DNA of 64,000 nt from Bradyrhizobium nanningense. Its GTDB lineage: Bacteria; Pseudomonadota; Alphaproteobacteria; Rhizobiales; Xanthobacteraceae. Positions within the stretch are counted from its first letter, which is position 1. Every line of letters begins with the position of its first letter. Shown piece by piece: positions 15,639 to 25,066 of this stretch. The notes below the pieces were generated by a model. It saw only the letters and a list, made by a program, of their open reading frames with translations. It did not search any database and was not told where the DNA came from. The stretch is from contig NZ_LBJC01000014.1 of the NCBI RefSeq assembly GCF_004114535.1, positions 62,001-126,000 of the forward strand, read 5' to 3'. The position numbers and the translations under genes were made by a program.

Positions 15639-17237
15639 CTAACCTGCCCGCATCTCTCCCCTGATCATATCCGCCGCCTTCTCTCCGATCATGATCGTCG
15701 GCGCGTTGGTGTTGCCGCCGATCAGCGTCGGCATGATCGAGGCGTCGACGACGCGCAATCGCTCGACGCCATGCACCTTCAGCGCCGGATCGACCACGGC
15801 CATGGCGTCCGTCCCCATCTTGCAGGTACCGACGGGGTGATAGACGGTGTCGACGCGCTCGCGCAGGATGGCGCGGATGTCGTCGTCGGTCCGGACGTCA
15901 GACGTGAACATGTCCTTCTTCTGCAGCGCGCGCATCGCAGGCGTCTCCATCAGCCGTCGCGTGGTCTTGAAACCCGCGACTATGGTCTCGACATCCTCTG
16001 CCTCGCCGAGGAAATTCGGATCGATCATCGGAGCAGCAAGCGGATCGGCGCTTTTCAGCCATACGCTGCCGCGGCTCTTCGGCCTGAGCAGGCAGACATG
16101 GCATGAGAAGCCCGCCTCCTTGTGCTTTTTGCGGCCGTGGTCGTCGAGCATCGCGATGATGAAGTGCAACTGGATGTCCGGTACGTCGAGGTCGGGCCGG
16201 GTTTTCAGAAAGCCGCCGCACTCGGCGAAATTGGTGGTCATCAGGCCACGCCGTTCGCGGCGGTATTGCCGGATGGCGCGGAGCAGGGACGGCAGCCGGC
16301 CGAGCGAGGCGTGAACGAAGTGCGGATAGTCGGAGGCGTAGACGAACACGAAGTCCGGATGGTCCTGCAGATTGCGCCCGACACCCGGCAGATGACGCAC
16401 GATGCCAATGTCGTGCGCGGCAAGCGCATCGCCGTCGCCGATACCCGACAGCATCAGCAATTGCGGCGACTGGAAGGCGCCGGAGGCGAGGATCACCTCG
16501 CGGCGGGCGCGCAGCTGCTTTTTCTGCTTGCCCTGCACATATTCGATGCCGACCGCGCGGCTACCTTCGAACAGGATTTTCGTCGCGTGCGCGCCCGTCT
16601 CGACGCGCAGATTCGCGCGCTTGTCCATGTGGGGCTGCACATAAGCGCGCGCCGCGCTCCAGCGTTCGCCATTGTGCTGCGTCGCCTGGTAGCTGCCGAG
16701 CCCTTCATGGTCCTCGCCGTTGAAGTCCTCACGGATGCGAAATTGCGCCTCGCGCGCAGCCTGATGGAAGACGTCATGGATCGGATTGTCCGTTCGCAGC
16801 CTGTTGACATGCAGCGGGCCGCCCTTGCCATGGTACGCGCCGTCGAAATCGGCGTTGTTCTCCGAGCGCTTGAAATAGGGCAGCACGTCCGCGTACGACC
16901 AGCCGGCGTTACCGAGCGAGGCCCAGTGGTCGTAGTCCCATTTGTGGCCGCGGATGTAGACCATGGCGTTGATTGCCGAGGAGCCGCCGAGGCCCTTGCC
17001 GCGCGGTTGATAGCCGATGCGGCCGTTCAATCCCTTTTGCGGCACGGTATCGAAGGCCCAGTTGGCCGTCTTGTAGGGCAGGGCAAGCCCAAATGGCGTG
17101 GTGATCCGCCAGCTGTCGTTGCGTCCGCCCGCATCGAGCAGCGCGACGGATGTCCCCGCATCCTCCGACAGCCGCCCCGCAACGGTGCAGCCGCCCGAGC
17201 CCGCGCCCACGACGACGAAATCGAATGTGTTGGTCAA
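15639..17237 (-). CDS. GMC-family FAD oxidoreductase (choline/alcohol dehydrogenase-like)
   Basis: A 532-aa flavoprotein. The FAD fold DFVVVGAGSGGCTVAGRL is at the N-terminus, the GMC signature GKGLGGSSAINAMVYIRG near residue 85, and the second GMC signature ASGAFQSPQLLMLSGIG near 265. The active-site His lies in VYHPVGTCKMG and the end in GNTNAPTIMIGEKAADMI. A TTG start at 17237 is proposed because GGGGGA lies seven bases upstream. The ATG frame to 17303 begins inside a palindromic repeat. Without a betaine aldehyde dehydrogenase or betI neighbour, generic alcohol oxidation fits better than choline oxidation. The aldehyde dehydrogenase just upstream could take its product. Confidence 0.9.
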   Translation of the reverse strand: MTNTFDFVVVGAGSGGCTVAGRLSEDAGTSVALLDAGGRNDSWRITTPFGLALPYKTANWAFDTVPQKGLNGRIGYQPRGKGLGGSSAINAMVYIRGHKWDYDHWASLGNAGWSYADVLPYFKRSENNADFDGAYHGKGGPLHVNRLRTDNPIHDVFHQAAREAQFRIREDFNGEDHEGLGSYQATQHNGERWSAARAYVQPHMDKRANLRVETGAHATKILFEGSRAVGIEYVQGKQKKQLRARREVILASGAFQSPQLLMLSGIGDGDALAAHDIGIVRHLPGVGRNLQDHPDFVFVYASDYPHFVHASLGRLPSLLRAIRQYRRERRGLMTTNFAECGGFLKTRPDLDVPDIQLHFIIAMLDDHGRKKHKEAGFSCHVCLLRPKSRGSVWLKSADPLAAPMIDPNFLGEAEDVETIVAGFKTTRRLMETPAMRALQKKDMFTSDVRTDDDIRAILRERVDTVYHPVGTCKMGTDAMAVVDPALKVHGVERLRVVDASIMPTLIGGNTNAPTIMIGEKAADMIRGEMRAG

Positions 17238-17267
17238 TGTAGTTTCCCCCCTGCGTTTTCTTTTTCG

Positions 17268-17344
17268 TGATTGCGAGCGTAGCGAGGCAATCCAGACCGT
17301 CACCGCGGAGGGTTTCTGGATTGCTTCGCAGCGCTCGCAATGAC
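17268..17344. repeat. Intergenic palindromic repeat
   Basis: TGATTGCGAGCG and GGCAATCCAGA on the left pair with TCTGGATTGC and CGCTCGCAATGA on the right, giving a long near-perfect hairpin between the GMC and ALDH genes. Confidence 0.7.
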
Positions 17345-17357
17345 GGCGTTCGACGAT

Positions 17358-18791
17358 CTACGACATGAACCGCATCAATTTCTCCAGCCGCGCGATCCTG
17401 CCGCCATAGGGCGGATAGAGGTCGGCGAGGCGGTTGAACTTGGAACGATAGAAAACCGGCTTCAGCTTGCTGAACGTGCGAAAGCCCCATTCGCCGTGAT
17501 AGGCGCCCGTGCCGGATGCGCCGACGCCGCCCATCGGCTGGTTGATTTGCGTGAAGTGAAACAGGCAGTCGTTGATCGTGACGCCGCCGGAGATGGTGCG
17601 CGCCAGCACGCTGTCGCGCGCGGCACCGTCCTTGCCGAACCAGTAAAGTGCCAGCGGCCGGTCGCGACGGTTGATGAAGGCGATGGCATCTGTGGGATCG
17701 CGATAGGCCAAAACGGGGAGCACCGGGCCAAAAATCTCCTCCTGCATCGCCGCCATCGCTTCGCTCGCGCCGACGATCAGCGTCGGCGGGAATTTGCGGT
17801 GCGCCTTCCAGTTCGGATCGTCCGCCTTCGCCGGCTGCAGGATTTTTGCGCCGTGCTGCGCCGCATCGGCGACCAGGCCTTCGAGCCGCGCATAATGCCG
17901 GTCCGAGATGATCGAGGTGTAGTCCTTGTTGGAAGGATCGGTGCCGAACATCCGCCGCATCTGGGCGCGCACCTTCTCGGCAAAGGCCTGCAAGGATTGC
18001 TCCGGCACCAGCACATAGTCCGGCGCGATGCAGGTCTGCCCGGCATTGAGCAGCTTGGCGTAGGCGATGCGCTCGGCCGCTTCATCGAGGTCGGCCGAGG
18101 CGTCGATGATCGCAGGCGACTTGCCGCCGAGCTCGAGCGTGACCGGCGTCAGGTTGCGCCCCGCGGCCTCCGCGACCAGCCGCCCGACCCGGGTCGAGCC
18201 GGTGAACACGAGGTGATCGAACGGCAGGCGCGCAAAGGCCTCCGCGATCTCGCCCTCGATGCCGGTGACGAGCAACTCGGTCGCATCGAACCTTTGCCCG
18301 ACCGTCTCCGTCAGCAGGCCTGCGAAATGCGGCGTCAGCTCGCTCGGCTTGATGAGGACGCGGTTGCCGGCGGCGAGCGCGCCGATCGCAGGCGCGAGCG
18401 TGAGCTGGAGCGGATAATTCCACGGCGCGATGATGCCCACGACGCCGAGCGGCTGCGGCATCAGCCGGTTGCGGGCGGGAAGGAATTGCAGCGCGGTGGC
18501 GACCCGCTGCGGCGCCATCCAGCCCTTCAGGTGTTTGGTGGCGTGCCGGATCTCGGAGAACAGCAGCATGGTCTCGGCGATATTGGTCTCGACCGCCGAG
18601 CGGTGGCCGAAATCGGCGGAGATCGCCTGCCGGAAACGCTCCTCGTTGTCGGCGACGACGCTTCGCAGCCGCGCCAGCCGGTCGAGCCGCTCGGCAAGGC
18701 TCGCTGCCGGCTCGTCCCGCGACCGCGCGACCATGGCGTGGAAGGCCTCCTCCAGCGCTCCGACCGGGGCGCTCGTCAGGGATTTGTCCAC
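17358..18791 (-). CDS. Coniferyl-aldehyde-type aldehyde dehydrogenase
   Basis: A 477-aa ALDH of the class 3/coniferyl aldehyde dehydrogenase branch, oxidising aromatic or fatty aldehydes to acids with NAD(P)+. Catalytic E220 lies in VTLELGGKS and C254 in AGQTCIAPDYV. The cofactor segment is IAPWNYPLQLTLAP and VFTGSTRVG is the coenzyme loop. Length is typical and no signal is present. It is transcribed ahead of the GMC oxidoreductase with a 120-base spacer holding a palindrome. Together they could oxidise an alcohol through aldehyde to acid, which is inference from adjacency. Confidence 0.9.
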   Translation of the reverse strand: MDKSLTSAPVGALEEAFHAMVARSRDEPAASLAERLDRLARLRSVVADNEERFRQAISADFGHRSAVETNIAETMLLFSEIRHATKHLKGWMAPQRVATALQFLPARNRLMPQPLGVVGIIAPWNYPLQLTLAPAIGALAAGNRVLIKPSELTPHFAGLLTETVGQRFDATELLVTGIEGEIAEAFARLPFDHLVFTGSTRVGRLVAEAAGRNLTPVTLELGGKSPAIIDASADLDEAAERIAYAKLLNAGQTCIAPDYVLVPEQSLQAFAEKVRAQMRRMFGTDPSNKDYTSIISDRHYARLEGLVADAAQHGAKILQPAKADDPNWKAHRKFPPTLIVGASEAMAAMQEEIFGPVLPVLAYRDPTDAIAFINRRDRPLALYWFGKDGAARDSVLARTISGGVTINDCLFHFTQINQPMGGVGASGTGAYHGEWGFRTFSKLKPVFYRSKFNRLADLYPPYGGRIARLEKLMRFMS

Positions 18792-19104
18792 GGCGTTCCT
18801 CCCTCAAAGGGCGCGTTTCAGCCTTAATCTTGTTGCCGCAAGCTGGCCCTTTGTGGAACTTCTGGCAAGAGCGCAGGAAACGCAGCGGAAATTGGTCGCT
18901 TGCCCTGTCACAAAGTCGAAAAAAACGTTCCCGCAGCCCTTTCCAAAGCCAGCCCGCCTTGATACATACGCCCCGCACCCGACGGGCTTTGCCCCGGGGT
19001 TGCCTTCCAAGGAAGCCTTTGGGACGGACGAGACAAGCCACGCGAACAGCGCCGGCCTCAACCCACCGTCCCCGGGATCTAACCGAAGGCGCGCAAGTGT
19101 TTAA
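18792..19104. other. Non-coding stretch upstream of the initiator tRNA
   Basis: No convincing gene is seen. The region is GC-rich and contains AAAAAAACG-like A-runs. The tRNA promoter must lie here, but no clear -35/-10 pair could be fixed by eye. Confidence 0.5.
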
Positions 19105-19181
<77 letters not shown>

Positions 19182-19191
19182 AGTTGATCAA

Positions 19192-19225
19192 AGCCCCGGC
19201 GATCATTGATCGCCGGGGCTTTTTT
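19192..19225 (+). terminator. Rho-independent terminator of tRNA-fMet
   Basis: AGCCCCGGCGATCA and TGATCGCCGGGGCT form a 14-bp perfect stem with essentially no spacer base, followed by six T. It is the strongest intrinsic terminator in the window. Confidence 0.93.
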
Positions 19226-19302
19226 GGTCTCTGATCTGACCCGACTGGCAACGTCGCCGGCAAGGCGTCAGCCACTCAAGCGGGACCAACGGCGAGCCCC
19301 TT

Positions 19303-20217
19303 TCATCCTCGATTCGATAGCATCCGACGGAGCAGTTCCTCGATCGAATGTGGCGTAATGCCAAGCTCGGCAAATCCAGCCATCCGCGGTGACGACACGG
19401 TGTCGATCTGCATAAGCTCCACCTGATTACGAGTAAGGGGGAGGCCAGAAAGGATTTCGGAGGCCCATGCCAGCGCGTGCCAAGCGGCAAAAGGGACTGG
19501 GATCAGGAGCGGCGCGAGGCCTGCCTGATGCGCAATCGCCCTCAGCAGTTGCTCGTAAGAATAGACGGTCGGACCACCGAGCTCGAAGATCGCAGGCTGG
19601 CGCTCGGCTCGCTCCATGATCCGGGCGACCGCTTCCGCAACGTCTTCCACATAGGCCGGTTGCAATCTGGTCCGGCCGCGGCCGAACATCGGATAGATTG
19701 GAAGCCGACGAAGCAGCTTGAGGATGGTGCTGAGAAACGCGTCGTCCGGTCCGAACATCGCAGCCGGACGGACGAGACATGCACCGGCGAATTCCGCGCG
19801 GACCGCCTGTTCGCCTTCGCCGCGCATTCGGATGTAGCGGGATGGCGAAGCGGCATCGGCACCGATCCCCGAAACCTGAACAAACCGTTCGACCCCCGCC
19901 CGGTGGGCCTGGGCTGCCAATCGCCGAGCCGCCTCGACGTGAACGGAGTAGAAAGTCTCCGCTCCGCGCTCGCGATAAAGGCTGACCGCATTGACGACTC
20001 CGGAGATGCCGACCAGCGCTTTCGCGACGGATCGCTCGTCGTGAAGGTCGGCCTCGAAGGATTGAAGTCGTGGATTGTCGGGATCGGGTTGGCCCAGCCC
20101 CGCGTCCGGATGCCGTGACGCGATCCGGACGGCAAATTCGTGATCGAGCAGATGGCGGACGATCCGGCTGCCGAGAAAGCCGGTTCCGCCGAACACAATG
20201 ATGCTGCGACCGTTCGT
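19303..20217 (-). CDS. NAD(P)-binding epimerase/NDUFA9-like protein, non-standard start likely
   Basis: About 304 aa with an atypical-SDR Rossmann fold: IIVFGGTGFLGSRIV at the N-terminus, a VNAVSLYRERG strand, and a mid-protein VRPAAMFGPDDAFL. It resembles NAD(P)H-binding proteins related to complex I NDUFA9 and NmrA. AAAGGAG overlaps the stop of the upstream DUF2189 gene, and the in-frame codon five bases later is ACG (20217). The nearest in-frame GTG is at 20196, inside the first beta strand. No in-frame ATG, GTG or TTG lies at a good distance from that ribosome-binding site. It is probably co-translated with DUF2189. Confidence 0.75.
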   Translation of the reverse strand, partial: TNGRSIIVFGGTGFLGSRIVRHLLDHEFAVRIASRHPDAGLGQPDPDNPRLQSFEADLHDERSVAKALVGISGVVNAVSLYRERGAETFYSVHVEAARRLAAQAHRAGVERFVQVSGIGADAASPSRYIRMRGEGEQAVRAEFAGACLVRPAAMFGPDDAFLSTILKLLRRLPIYPMFGRGRTRLQPAYVEDVAEAVARIMERAERQPAIFELGGPTVYSYEQLLRAIAHQAGLAPLLIPVPFAAWHALAWASEILSGLPLTRNQVELMQIDTVSSPRMAGFAELGITPHSIEELLRRMLSNRG

Positions 20218-20227
20218 AGCTGCTCCT

Positions 20228-21124
20228 TTAGCGCTCGCGACTCCATGGGAAGAGAGAGGCCGGGAAATCTGCCGCGTAGCGGTGACCGATCGGCGAGCGA
20301 GGCTCCTCTTGCGGAGGATTCCGGTCGGGCTCCACCACCTTCCGGTAAAGATGCCAGCTGGCATGACCGAGCACCGGCATAACGACGCAGAGACCGATGA
20401 AGACAGGCACTGAGCCCACTGCCAGCAAAACCGCGACGACCAGTCCCCATACGGCCATCTCAACTGGATTCGTCTTCACCGCGCGTATCGAGGTTCGGAT
20501 TGCGTCGATCGCTGTCGCATGCTGGTCCAGCATCAGTGGGAATGAGACAACGCTGATGCACAAGGCTACCACCGCAAACAGGAAACCGACGCCGCATCCG
20601 ACGATGATGAGGGTCCAGCCCTCGGGCGTCGTCAGCACCCGTTGCGCGAAATCGGGGATGCTCGCAGCCGGCGCATAGCCGAAGGTTGCGGTGTAGATCG
20701 CGTCCGCGGCGGCAATCCAGACTCCGAACAGGACGAACAGGAGGACGCCAAGCTCGAGCATCGCACCGAACGACGGCGCGCGCAGCACCTGGATTGCATC
20801 CCAGGCGCCTGGCTCCTCGCCGCGCTCGCGGCGGCGGCTCAGTTCGTAGAGGCCGAGTGCAGCGAACGGACCGATCAGGGCAAAGCCGGCCGCGAGCGGA
20901 AACAGCAGCGGCAGCACCGAGTAGCCGATGACAAGTCTGAACAGGAAAAATCCGAGAACGGGATACATCACGCACAGGACGATGGCGTGGGTCGGGATGG
21001 CCTTGAAGTCTTCCCAGCCCAGGCGCAGCGCATTGCCCAAATCGGAAAGGCTGATCTTGCGAACGACAAAGACGGTAGAGACGCCAAACAATTGCAGTTT
21101 GGGTCTTGCGAAGACTGTGGTCAT
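20228..21124 (-). CDS. DUF2189 integral membrane protein
   Basis: A 298-aa inner-membrane protein with about six hydrophobic helices after a short cytoplasmic N-terminus (VRKISLSDLGNALRLGWEDF, the usual DUF2189 opening). Further family-like features are GPFAALGLYELSRRRERGE and the closing MPVLGHASWHLYRKVVEPD. The ATG at 21124 has AAGGAG nine bases upstream. In Rhizobiales such genes often neighbour terminal oxidases, and here a cox operon lies divergently 542 bases away. Function is unknown. Its stop overlaps the ribosome-binding site of the next gene, implying coupling. Confidence 0.85.
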   Translation of the reverse strand: MTTVFARPKLQLFGVSTVFVVRKISLSDLGNALRLGWEDFKAIPTHAIVLCVMYPVLGFFLFRLVIGYSVLPLLFPLAAGFALIGPFAALGLYELSRRRERGEEPGAWDAIQVLRAPSFGAMLELGVLLFVLFGVWIAAADAIYTATFGYAPAASIPDFAQRVLTTPEGWTLIIVGCGVGFLFAVVALCISVVSFPLMLDQHATAIDAIRTSIRAVKTNPVEMAVWGLVVAVLLAVGSVPVFIGLCVVMPVLGHASWHLYRKVVEPDRNPPQEEPRSPIGHRYAADFPASLFPWSRER

Positions 21125-21666
21125 AGCTCCGGTCTCCTTGCTCGTGGCCGCAGAGCGGAGCGTCCTCAAGGCGCACGCAACCGCCTCATGCGCGAAAATC
21201 GCGACTGAGTCCGGCAAATCAGGTTCAACGAGAAGGAGCTTGCCGGACGACTTTTATCGCAACCGGTACAGTCAAGTTAGTCCGATGCGCAGGAGAAGCA
21301 AGAGAGCGATGCAGTCCGCGAAATCATGGCTTCGCATCGGTCGATTTTGCGACGCACCATCGCCTGGTCGTGCCGAAAGGCGCTCGCCGACGCGCAAGCG
21401 CATCCGCCCCAACGCGCGCCGGACAAGGCGCGCAACCTACTCCTCTATTGACGCCGGGCTCGACGGGGACCATCTTAAATGCGTGAACGCCCCCAGCTCC
21501 GATGAGATTGCGGTCGTGACGCTGAACCTTAGTCATGTCCAGACGTCGCGACCGGCAAAATGGGCGAGGCAAGAGGCGCGGTGATGGTGAACGTGACACC
21601 ATCCCTTTGACGTGAGCTCCGCCCTTTCGTTCGTCTCCGTAGCCTTCAAGGCTGGGAGGAGGAGGG
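21125..21666. other. 542-base divergent intergenic region ahead of the cox operon
   Basis: No supported gene. It separates DUF2189 (minus) from coxM (plus) and must carry both promoters. Short open frames on both strands have no ribosome-binding site or recognisable content. No FNR/FixK-type TTGAT-N4-ATCAA site was found by eye. Confidence 0.5.
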
Positions 21667-22500
21667 ATGGCTGTAGCGCTCATACTGCTCTTGGTTGCGA
21701 TCGCTTCGGTGCTGTTCCACGTCTACAGCCCGTGGTGGTGGACGCCAATCGCCTCGAACTGGCGTTACATCGACGACACAATCAACCTGACATTCTGGAT
21801 CACCGGGGCGGTGTTCTGCGCGGTTATCGCGTTCATGGCCTACTGCGTCTTCCGCTTCCACCACAAGGAGGGACGGCAGCCCGCTTATAATCCCGAAAAC
21901 AAGAAGCTCGAATGGTGGCTCAGCGTCGGCACCGCAATCGGCGTCGTCGCCATGCTGGCGCCGGGCCTCGTCGTCTGGCACCAGTTCGTCACGGTTCCCG
22001 CCGATGCGACCGACGTCGAGGTCGTCGGACAGCAATGGATGTGGAGCTATCGGCTGCCGGGCAAGGACGGCCGGCTCGGCACCTCGGATGCGCGCCTCGT
22101 CAGTTCCGAGAATCCTCTGGGATTGAACCCCAACGATCCGAACGGACAGGACGACGTCGTCGTTCAAAACGAGGATCTGCATCTGCCGGTCGGCAAGTCG
22201 GTGAAGGTACTGCTGCGCTCGATCGACGTGCTGCATGATTTCTACGTTCCCGAGTTCCGGGCGAAAATGGACATGATACCGGGCTCGGTGACGTACTACT
22301 GGCTCACACCCACCCGCACCGGAACGTTCGACGTTCTCTGCGCCGAACTCTGCGGCGCGGCGCACGCGCAAATGCGCAGCAGGGTCATAGTCGAGGAAGA
22401 GAAGGAATATCACGCCTGGCTGGAGAAGCAGCGGACGTTCGCCGCGTTGTCTGGCCAGCGCGACGTCGCGAAGGCGGCGTACAAGACAGGTAGCAAATGA
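21667..22500 (+). CDS. coxM: Cytochrome c oxidase subunit II (CoxM)
   Basis: A 277-aa subunit II with two N-terminal transmembrane helices and a periplasmic CuA cupredoxin domain. CuA ligands are complete: H190 in VLHDFYVPEF and C225-A-E-L-C229 with H233 and M236. The aromatic electron-entry patch is GQQWMWSY. There is no c-type haem (no CxxCH), so it accepts electrons from a separate cytochrome c. GGGAGGAGGAGG precedes the ATG. It is the first gene of a five-gene operon whose order matches coxMNOP of Bradyrhizobium japonicum, an alternative aa3-type oxidase; the symbol rests on that resemblance. Confidence 0.92.
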   Translation: MAVALILLLVAIASVLFHVYSPWWWTPIASNWRYIDDTINLTFWITGAVFCAVIAFMAYCVFRFHHKEGRQPAYNPENKKLEWWLSVGTAIGVVAMLAPGLVVWHQFVTVPADATDVEVVGQQWMWSYRLPGKDGRLGTSDARLVSSENPLGLNPNDPNGQDDVVVQNEDLHLPVGKSVKVLLRSIDVLHDFYVPEFRAKMDMIPGSVTYYWLTPTRTGTFDVLCAELCGAAHAQMRSRVIVEEEKEYHAWLEKQRTFAALSGQRDVAKAAYKTGSK

Positions 22501-22574
22501 ACAGGCCGACGAGGATGTGCCGGAGATTGTGAAGCGAACTCGTCGCTGAACAGAAGACCAAGGAGGGAATTCCG

Positions 22575-24350
22575 ATGGTCGATATCCCGCTTGATCAGGT
22601 CGCAGGCATCCCGCCCGCCGAAGTCGGTGAGGTGGAGCTTTATCATCCGCGGAGCTGGTGGACGAGGTACGTCTTTTCGCAGGACGCCAAGGTGATCGCC
22701 GTCCAATACTCGATCACTGCGATGTCGATCGGAATGGTGGCGCTGGTGCTGTCGTGGATGATGCGCCTGCAACTGGGATTCCCAGGAACATTCTCTTTCA
22801 TCGATGCCAACCAGTATCTCCAGTTCATCACCATGCACGGCATGATCATGGTGATCTACCTGCTCACGGCATTGTTCCTTGGCGGCTTCGGCAACTATCT
22901 CATCCCGCTGATGGTCGGCGCCCGGGACATGGTGTTCCCCTATGTGAACATGCTGAGCTACTGGGTCTATCTGCTCGCCGTGCTGGTGCTGGCCGCAACA
23001 TTCCTGGTGCCTGGCGGGCCGACCGGCGCCGGCTGGACGCTCTATCCACCCCAGGCGATCCTCTCCGGTACCCCCGGGCAGGACTGGGGTATCGTTCTCA
23101 TGCTGGCTTCGCTGATCCTGTTCATCATCGGCTTTACGATGGGCGGGCTCAATTACGTGGTGACGGTGTTGCAGGCTCGCACGCGCGGCATGACGTTGAT
23201 GCGCATGCCCTTGACGGTGTGGGGCATCTTTACCGCGACGGTGATGGCGCTGTTGGCCTTCCCGGCGCTGTTCGTCGCCTCGGTGATGCTGCTCCTGGAC
23301 CGTCTCCTGGGAACCAGCTTCTTCATGCCGACGCTCGTCGAGATGGGGCAGCTGGCGAAGTATGGCGGCGGCAGCCCGATCCTGTTCCAGCATCTGTTCT
23401 GGTTCTTTGGCCACCCCGAAGTCTACATCGTCGCCTTGCCGGCCTTCGGCATCATCTCCGATCTGATCAGCACCCACGCGCGAAAGAACATCTTCGGCTA
23501 TCGCATGATGGTCTGGGCCATCGTCGCGATCGGCGCTCTCAGCTTTGTGGTGTGGGCGCACCACATGTATGTTAGCGGCATGCACCCCTATTTCGGGTTC
23601 TTCTTCGCCACCACGACGCTCATCATCGCCATTCCGACCGCGATCAAGGTCTACAACTGGGTGCTGACGCTGTGGCGCGGCGACATTCATCTCACGGTGC
23701 CGATGCTGTTCGCGCTTGCGTTCATCGTCACCTTTGTCAATGGCGGTCTGACCGGGCTGTTTCTCGGCAACGTGGTCGTGGACGTTCCGCTGTCCGACAC
23801 GATGTTCGTTGTCGCCCACTTCCACATGGTCATGGGCATCGCGCCGATCATGGCCGTGTTTGGCGGAATCTATCACTGGTATCCGAAAGTGACCGGACGG
23901 ATGCTCAATGATGTGCTTGGCAAGTTCCACTTCTGGGTGACGTTCATCGGGGCCTATGCGGTCTTCTTCCCGATGCACTATCTCGGCCTGCTCGGGATGC
24001 CCCGCCGCTATCACGACATTGGCGAGACGTCGTTCGTCCCGGCATCCGCCCATGACCTCAATGCGTTCATGAGCGTGGCGGCCCTGATTGTCGGCTTCGC
24101 CCAGCTCGTCTTCCTGTTCAATCTGGTCTGGAGCCTGCTCAAGGGAAAGGAGGCCGGCGGCAATCCCTGGGGCGCCACCTCGCTGGAATGGCAGACGCCG
24201 GAGACCCCGCCGGGGCATGGCAATTGGGGCAAGAACCTCCCCATCGTCTATCGCTGGGCCTACGATTACAGCGTCCCTGGTGCCGCCAGGGATTTCGTGC
24301 CGCAAAATGAGCCGCCGTCCGGCGTGGTGGCGCAGGGAGCCCATTCGTGA
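22575..24350 (+). CDS. coxN: Cytochrome c oxidase subunit I (CoxN)
   Basis: A 591-aa, 12-helix haem-copper oxidase core. Haem a ligand H88 (TMHGM) and H417; CuB ligands H280, H329, H330; haem a3 ligand H415 (HFHMVMG). The cross-linked Tyr is Y284 in HPEVY, with E282 as the D-channel glutamate, D118 at the channel mouth (ARDMVF) and K358 (AIKVYN) for the K channel, so it is a complete type A1 proton-pumping oxidase. AGGAGG precedes the start. The stop codon overlaps the GTG start of coxO, showing translational coupling. It forms the catalytic centre with CoxM, CoxO and CoxP in the inner membrane. Confidence 0.95.
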   Translation: MVDIPLDQVAGIPPAEVGEVELYHPRSWWTRYVFSQDAKVIAVQYSITAMSIGMVALVLSWMMRLQLGFPGTFSFIDANQYLQFITMHGMIMVIYLLTALFLGGFGNYLIPLMVGARDMVFPYVNMLSYWVYLLAVLVLAATFLVPGGPTGAGWTLYPPQAILSGTPGQDWGIVLMLASLILFIIGFTMGGLNYVVTVLQARTRGMTLMRMPLTVWGIFTATVMALLAFPALFVASVMLLLDRLLGTSFFMPTLVEMGQLAKYGGGSPILFQHLFWFFGHPEVYIVALPAFGIISDLISTHARKNIFGYRMMVWAIVAIGALSFVVWAHHMYVSGMHPYFGFFFATTTLIIAIPTAIKVYNWVLTLWRGDIHLTVPMLFALAFIVTFVNGGLTGLFLGNVVVDVPLSDTMFVVAHFHMVMGIAPIMAVFGGIYHWYPKVTGRMLNDVLGKFHFWVTFIGAYAVFFPMHYLGLLGMPRRYHDIGETSFVPASAHDLNAFMSVAALIVGFAQLVFLFNLVWSLLKGKEAGGNPWGATSLEWQTPETPPGHGNWGKNLPIVYRWAYDYSVPGAARDFVPQNEPPSGVVAQGAHS

Positions 24351-25051
24351 GTGCCATTGTCCTGTTCATTGCCGCGGTTGCGGCCATCGCAGGATGGTGG
24401 CTCTCGCAGCAGCGGCTTGCGGCCAAAACCTGGCTGGAGGAGGGGGTGGCCGTCGATTTTCGCGGCGAGAGGGGATCGGCCGTGCCGCCGGCGAAAATCG
24501 GGCTGGGCGTGTTTCTCGCGGTTGTTGGCTCGCTGTTCGCACTCCTGATCAGCGCCTATTCGATGCGCAACACCATGGTGGACTGGCGCGAGCTGCCGCT
24601 GCCGAGGCTGTTATGGCTCAATACCGGCGTCCTGATCATCAGCAGCGCGGCGCTGCAATGGTCGCTGATGGCCGCGCGCCGCAACGATGATGAGGACATG
24701 CTCGTCGGTCTGCTGGTGGGTGGAGCATCCGCCGTGACGTTCCTGGCCGGGCAACTGGTGGTATGGCAGCAGCTGAACGTCGCCGGCTATGTCGTGGCGT
24801 CCAATCCGGCCAATTCCTTCTTCTACCTGATCACCGCGCTCCACGGGCTGCATCTGATCGGCGGTCTGGTGGCCCTCGGCAGAACGAGCGCCAAGGTGTG
24901 GCGCCGAGCGCCGATGATGCAGGTGCGCCTGAGCGTCGAGCTCTGCGCCATCTATTGGCATTTCCTTTTATTGGTGTGGCTGGTCTTGCTCGGTTTGCTG
25001 ACCGGCTGGACCGAAAATTTCGTGAACATCTGTCGCCAGTTGCTCACTTAA
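24347..25051 (+). CDS. coxO: Cytochrome c oxidase subunit III-like protein (CoxO)
   Basis: A 234-aa membrane protein with an N-terminal anchor plus about five further helices. It has the subunit-III-type segments SNPANSFFYLITALHGLHLI and ELCAIYWHFLLLVWLVLLGL, corresponding to the conserved FF-x-TG-H-H and WHF-D-W regions of COX3. It starts with GTG overlapping the coxN stop (GTGA), preceded by AGGGAG. A second subunit-III-like gene follows directly; the pair is characteristic of coxMNOP. Its N-terminal segment (residues 20-45) is an unusual soluble insertion. Confidence 0.88.
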   Translation: MSAIVLFIAAVAAIAGWWLSQQRLAAKTWLEEGVAVDFRGERGSAVPPAKIGLGVFLAVVGSLFALLISAYSMRNTMVDWRELPLPRLLWLNTGVLIISSAALQWSLMAARRNDDEDMLVGLLVGGASAVTFLAGQLVVWQQLNVAGYVVASNPANSFFYLITALHGLHLIGGLVALGRTSAKVWRRAPMMQVRLSVELCAIYWHFLLLVWLVLLGLLTGWTENFVNICRQLLT

Positions 25052-25066
25052 GCGAGGGCAGGACCG

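Noticed and set aside
17340..18827. 495-codon plus-strand frame over the ALDH gene
   Set aside because: Mirror of the coding strand with no ribosome-binding site; the minus-strand ALDH is unmistakable.
20928..21584. 218-codon plus-strand frame reaching into the intergenic region before coxM
   Set aside because: First part is a shadow of DUF2189; the rest is Arg-rich without ribosome-binding site or recognisable domain.
22410..24344. 644-codon antisense frame over coxN
   Set aside because: Low-complexity Arg/His/Asp product, a shadow of subunit I.
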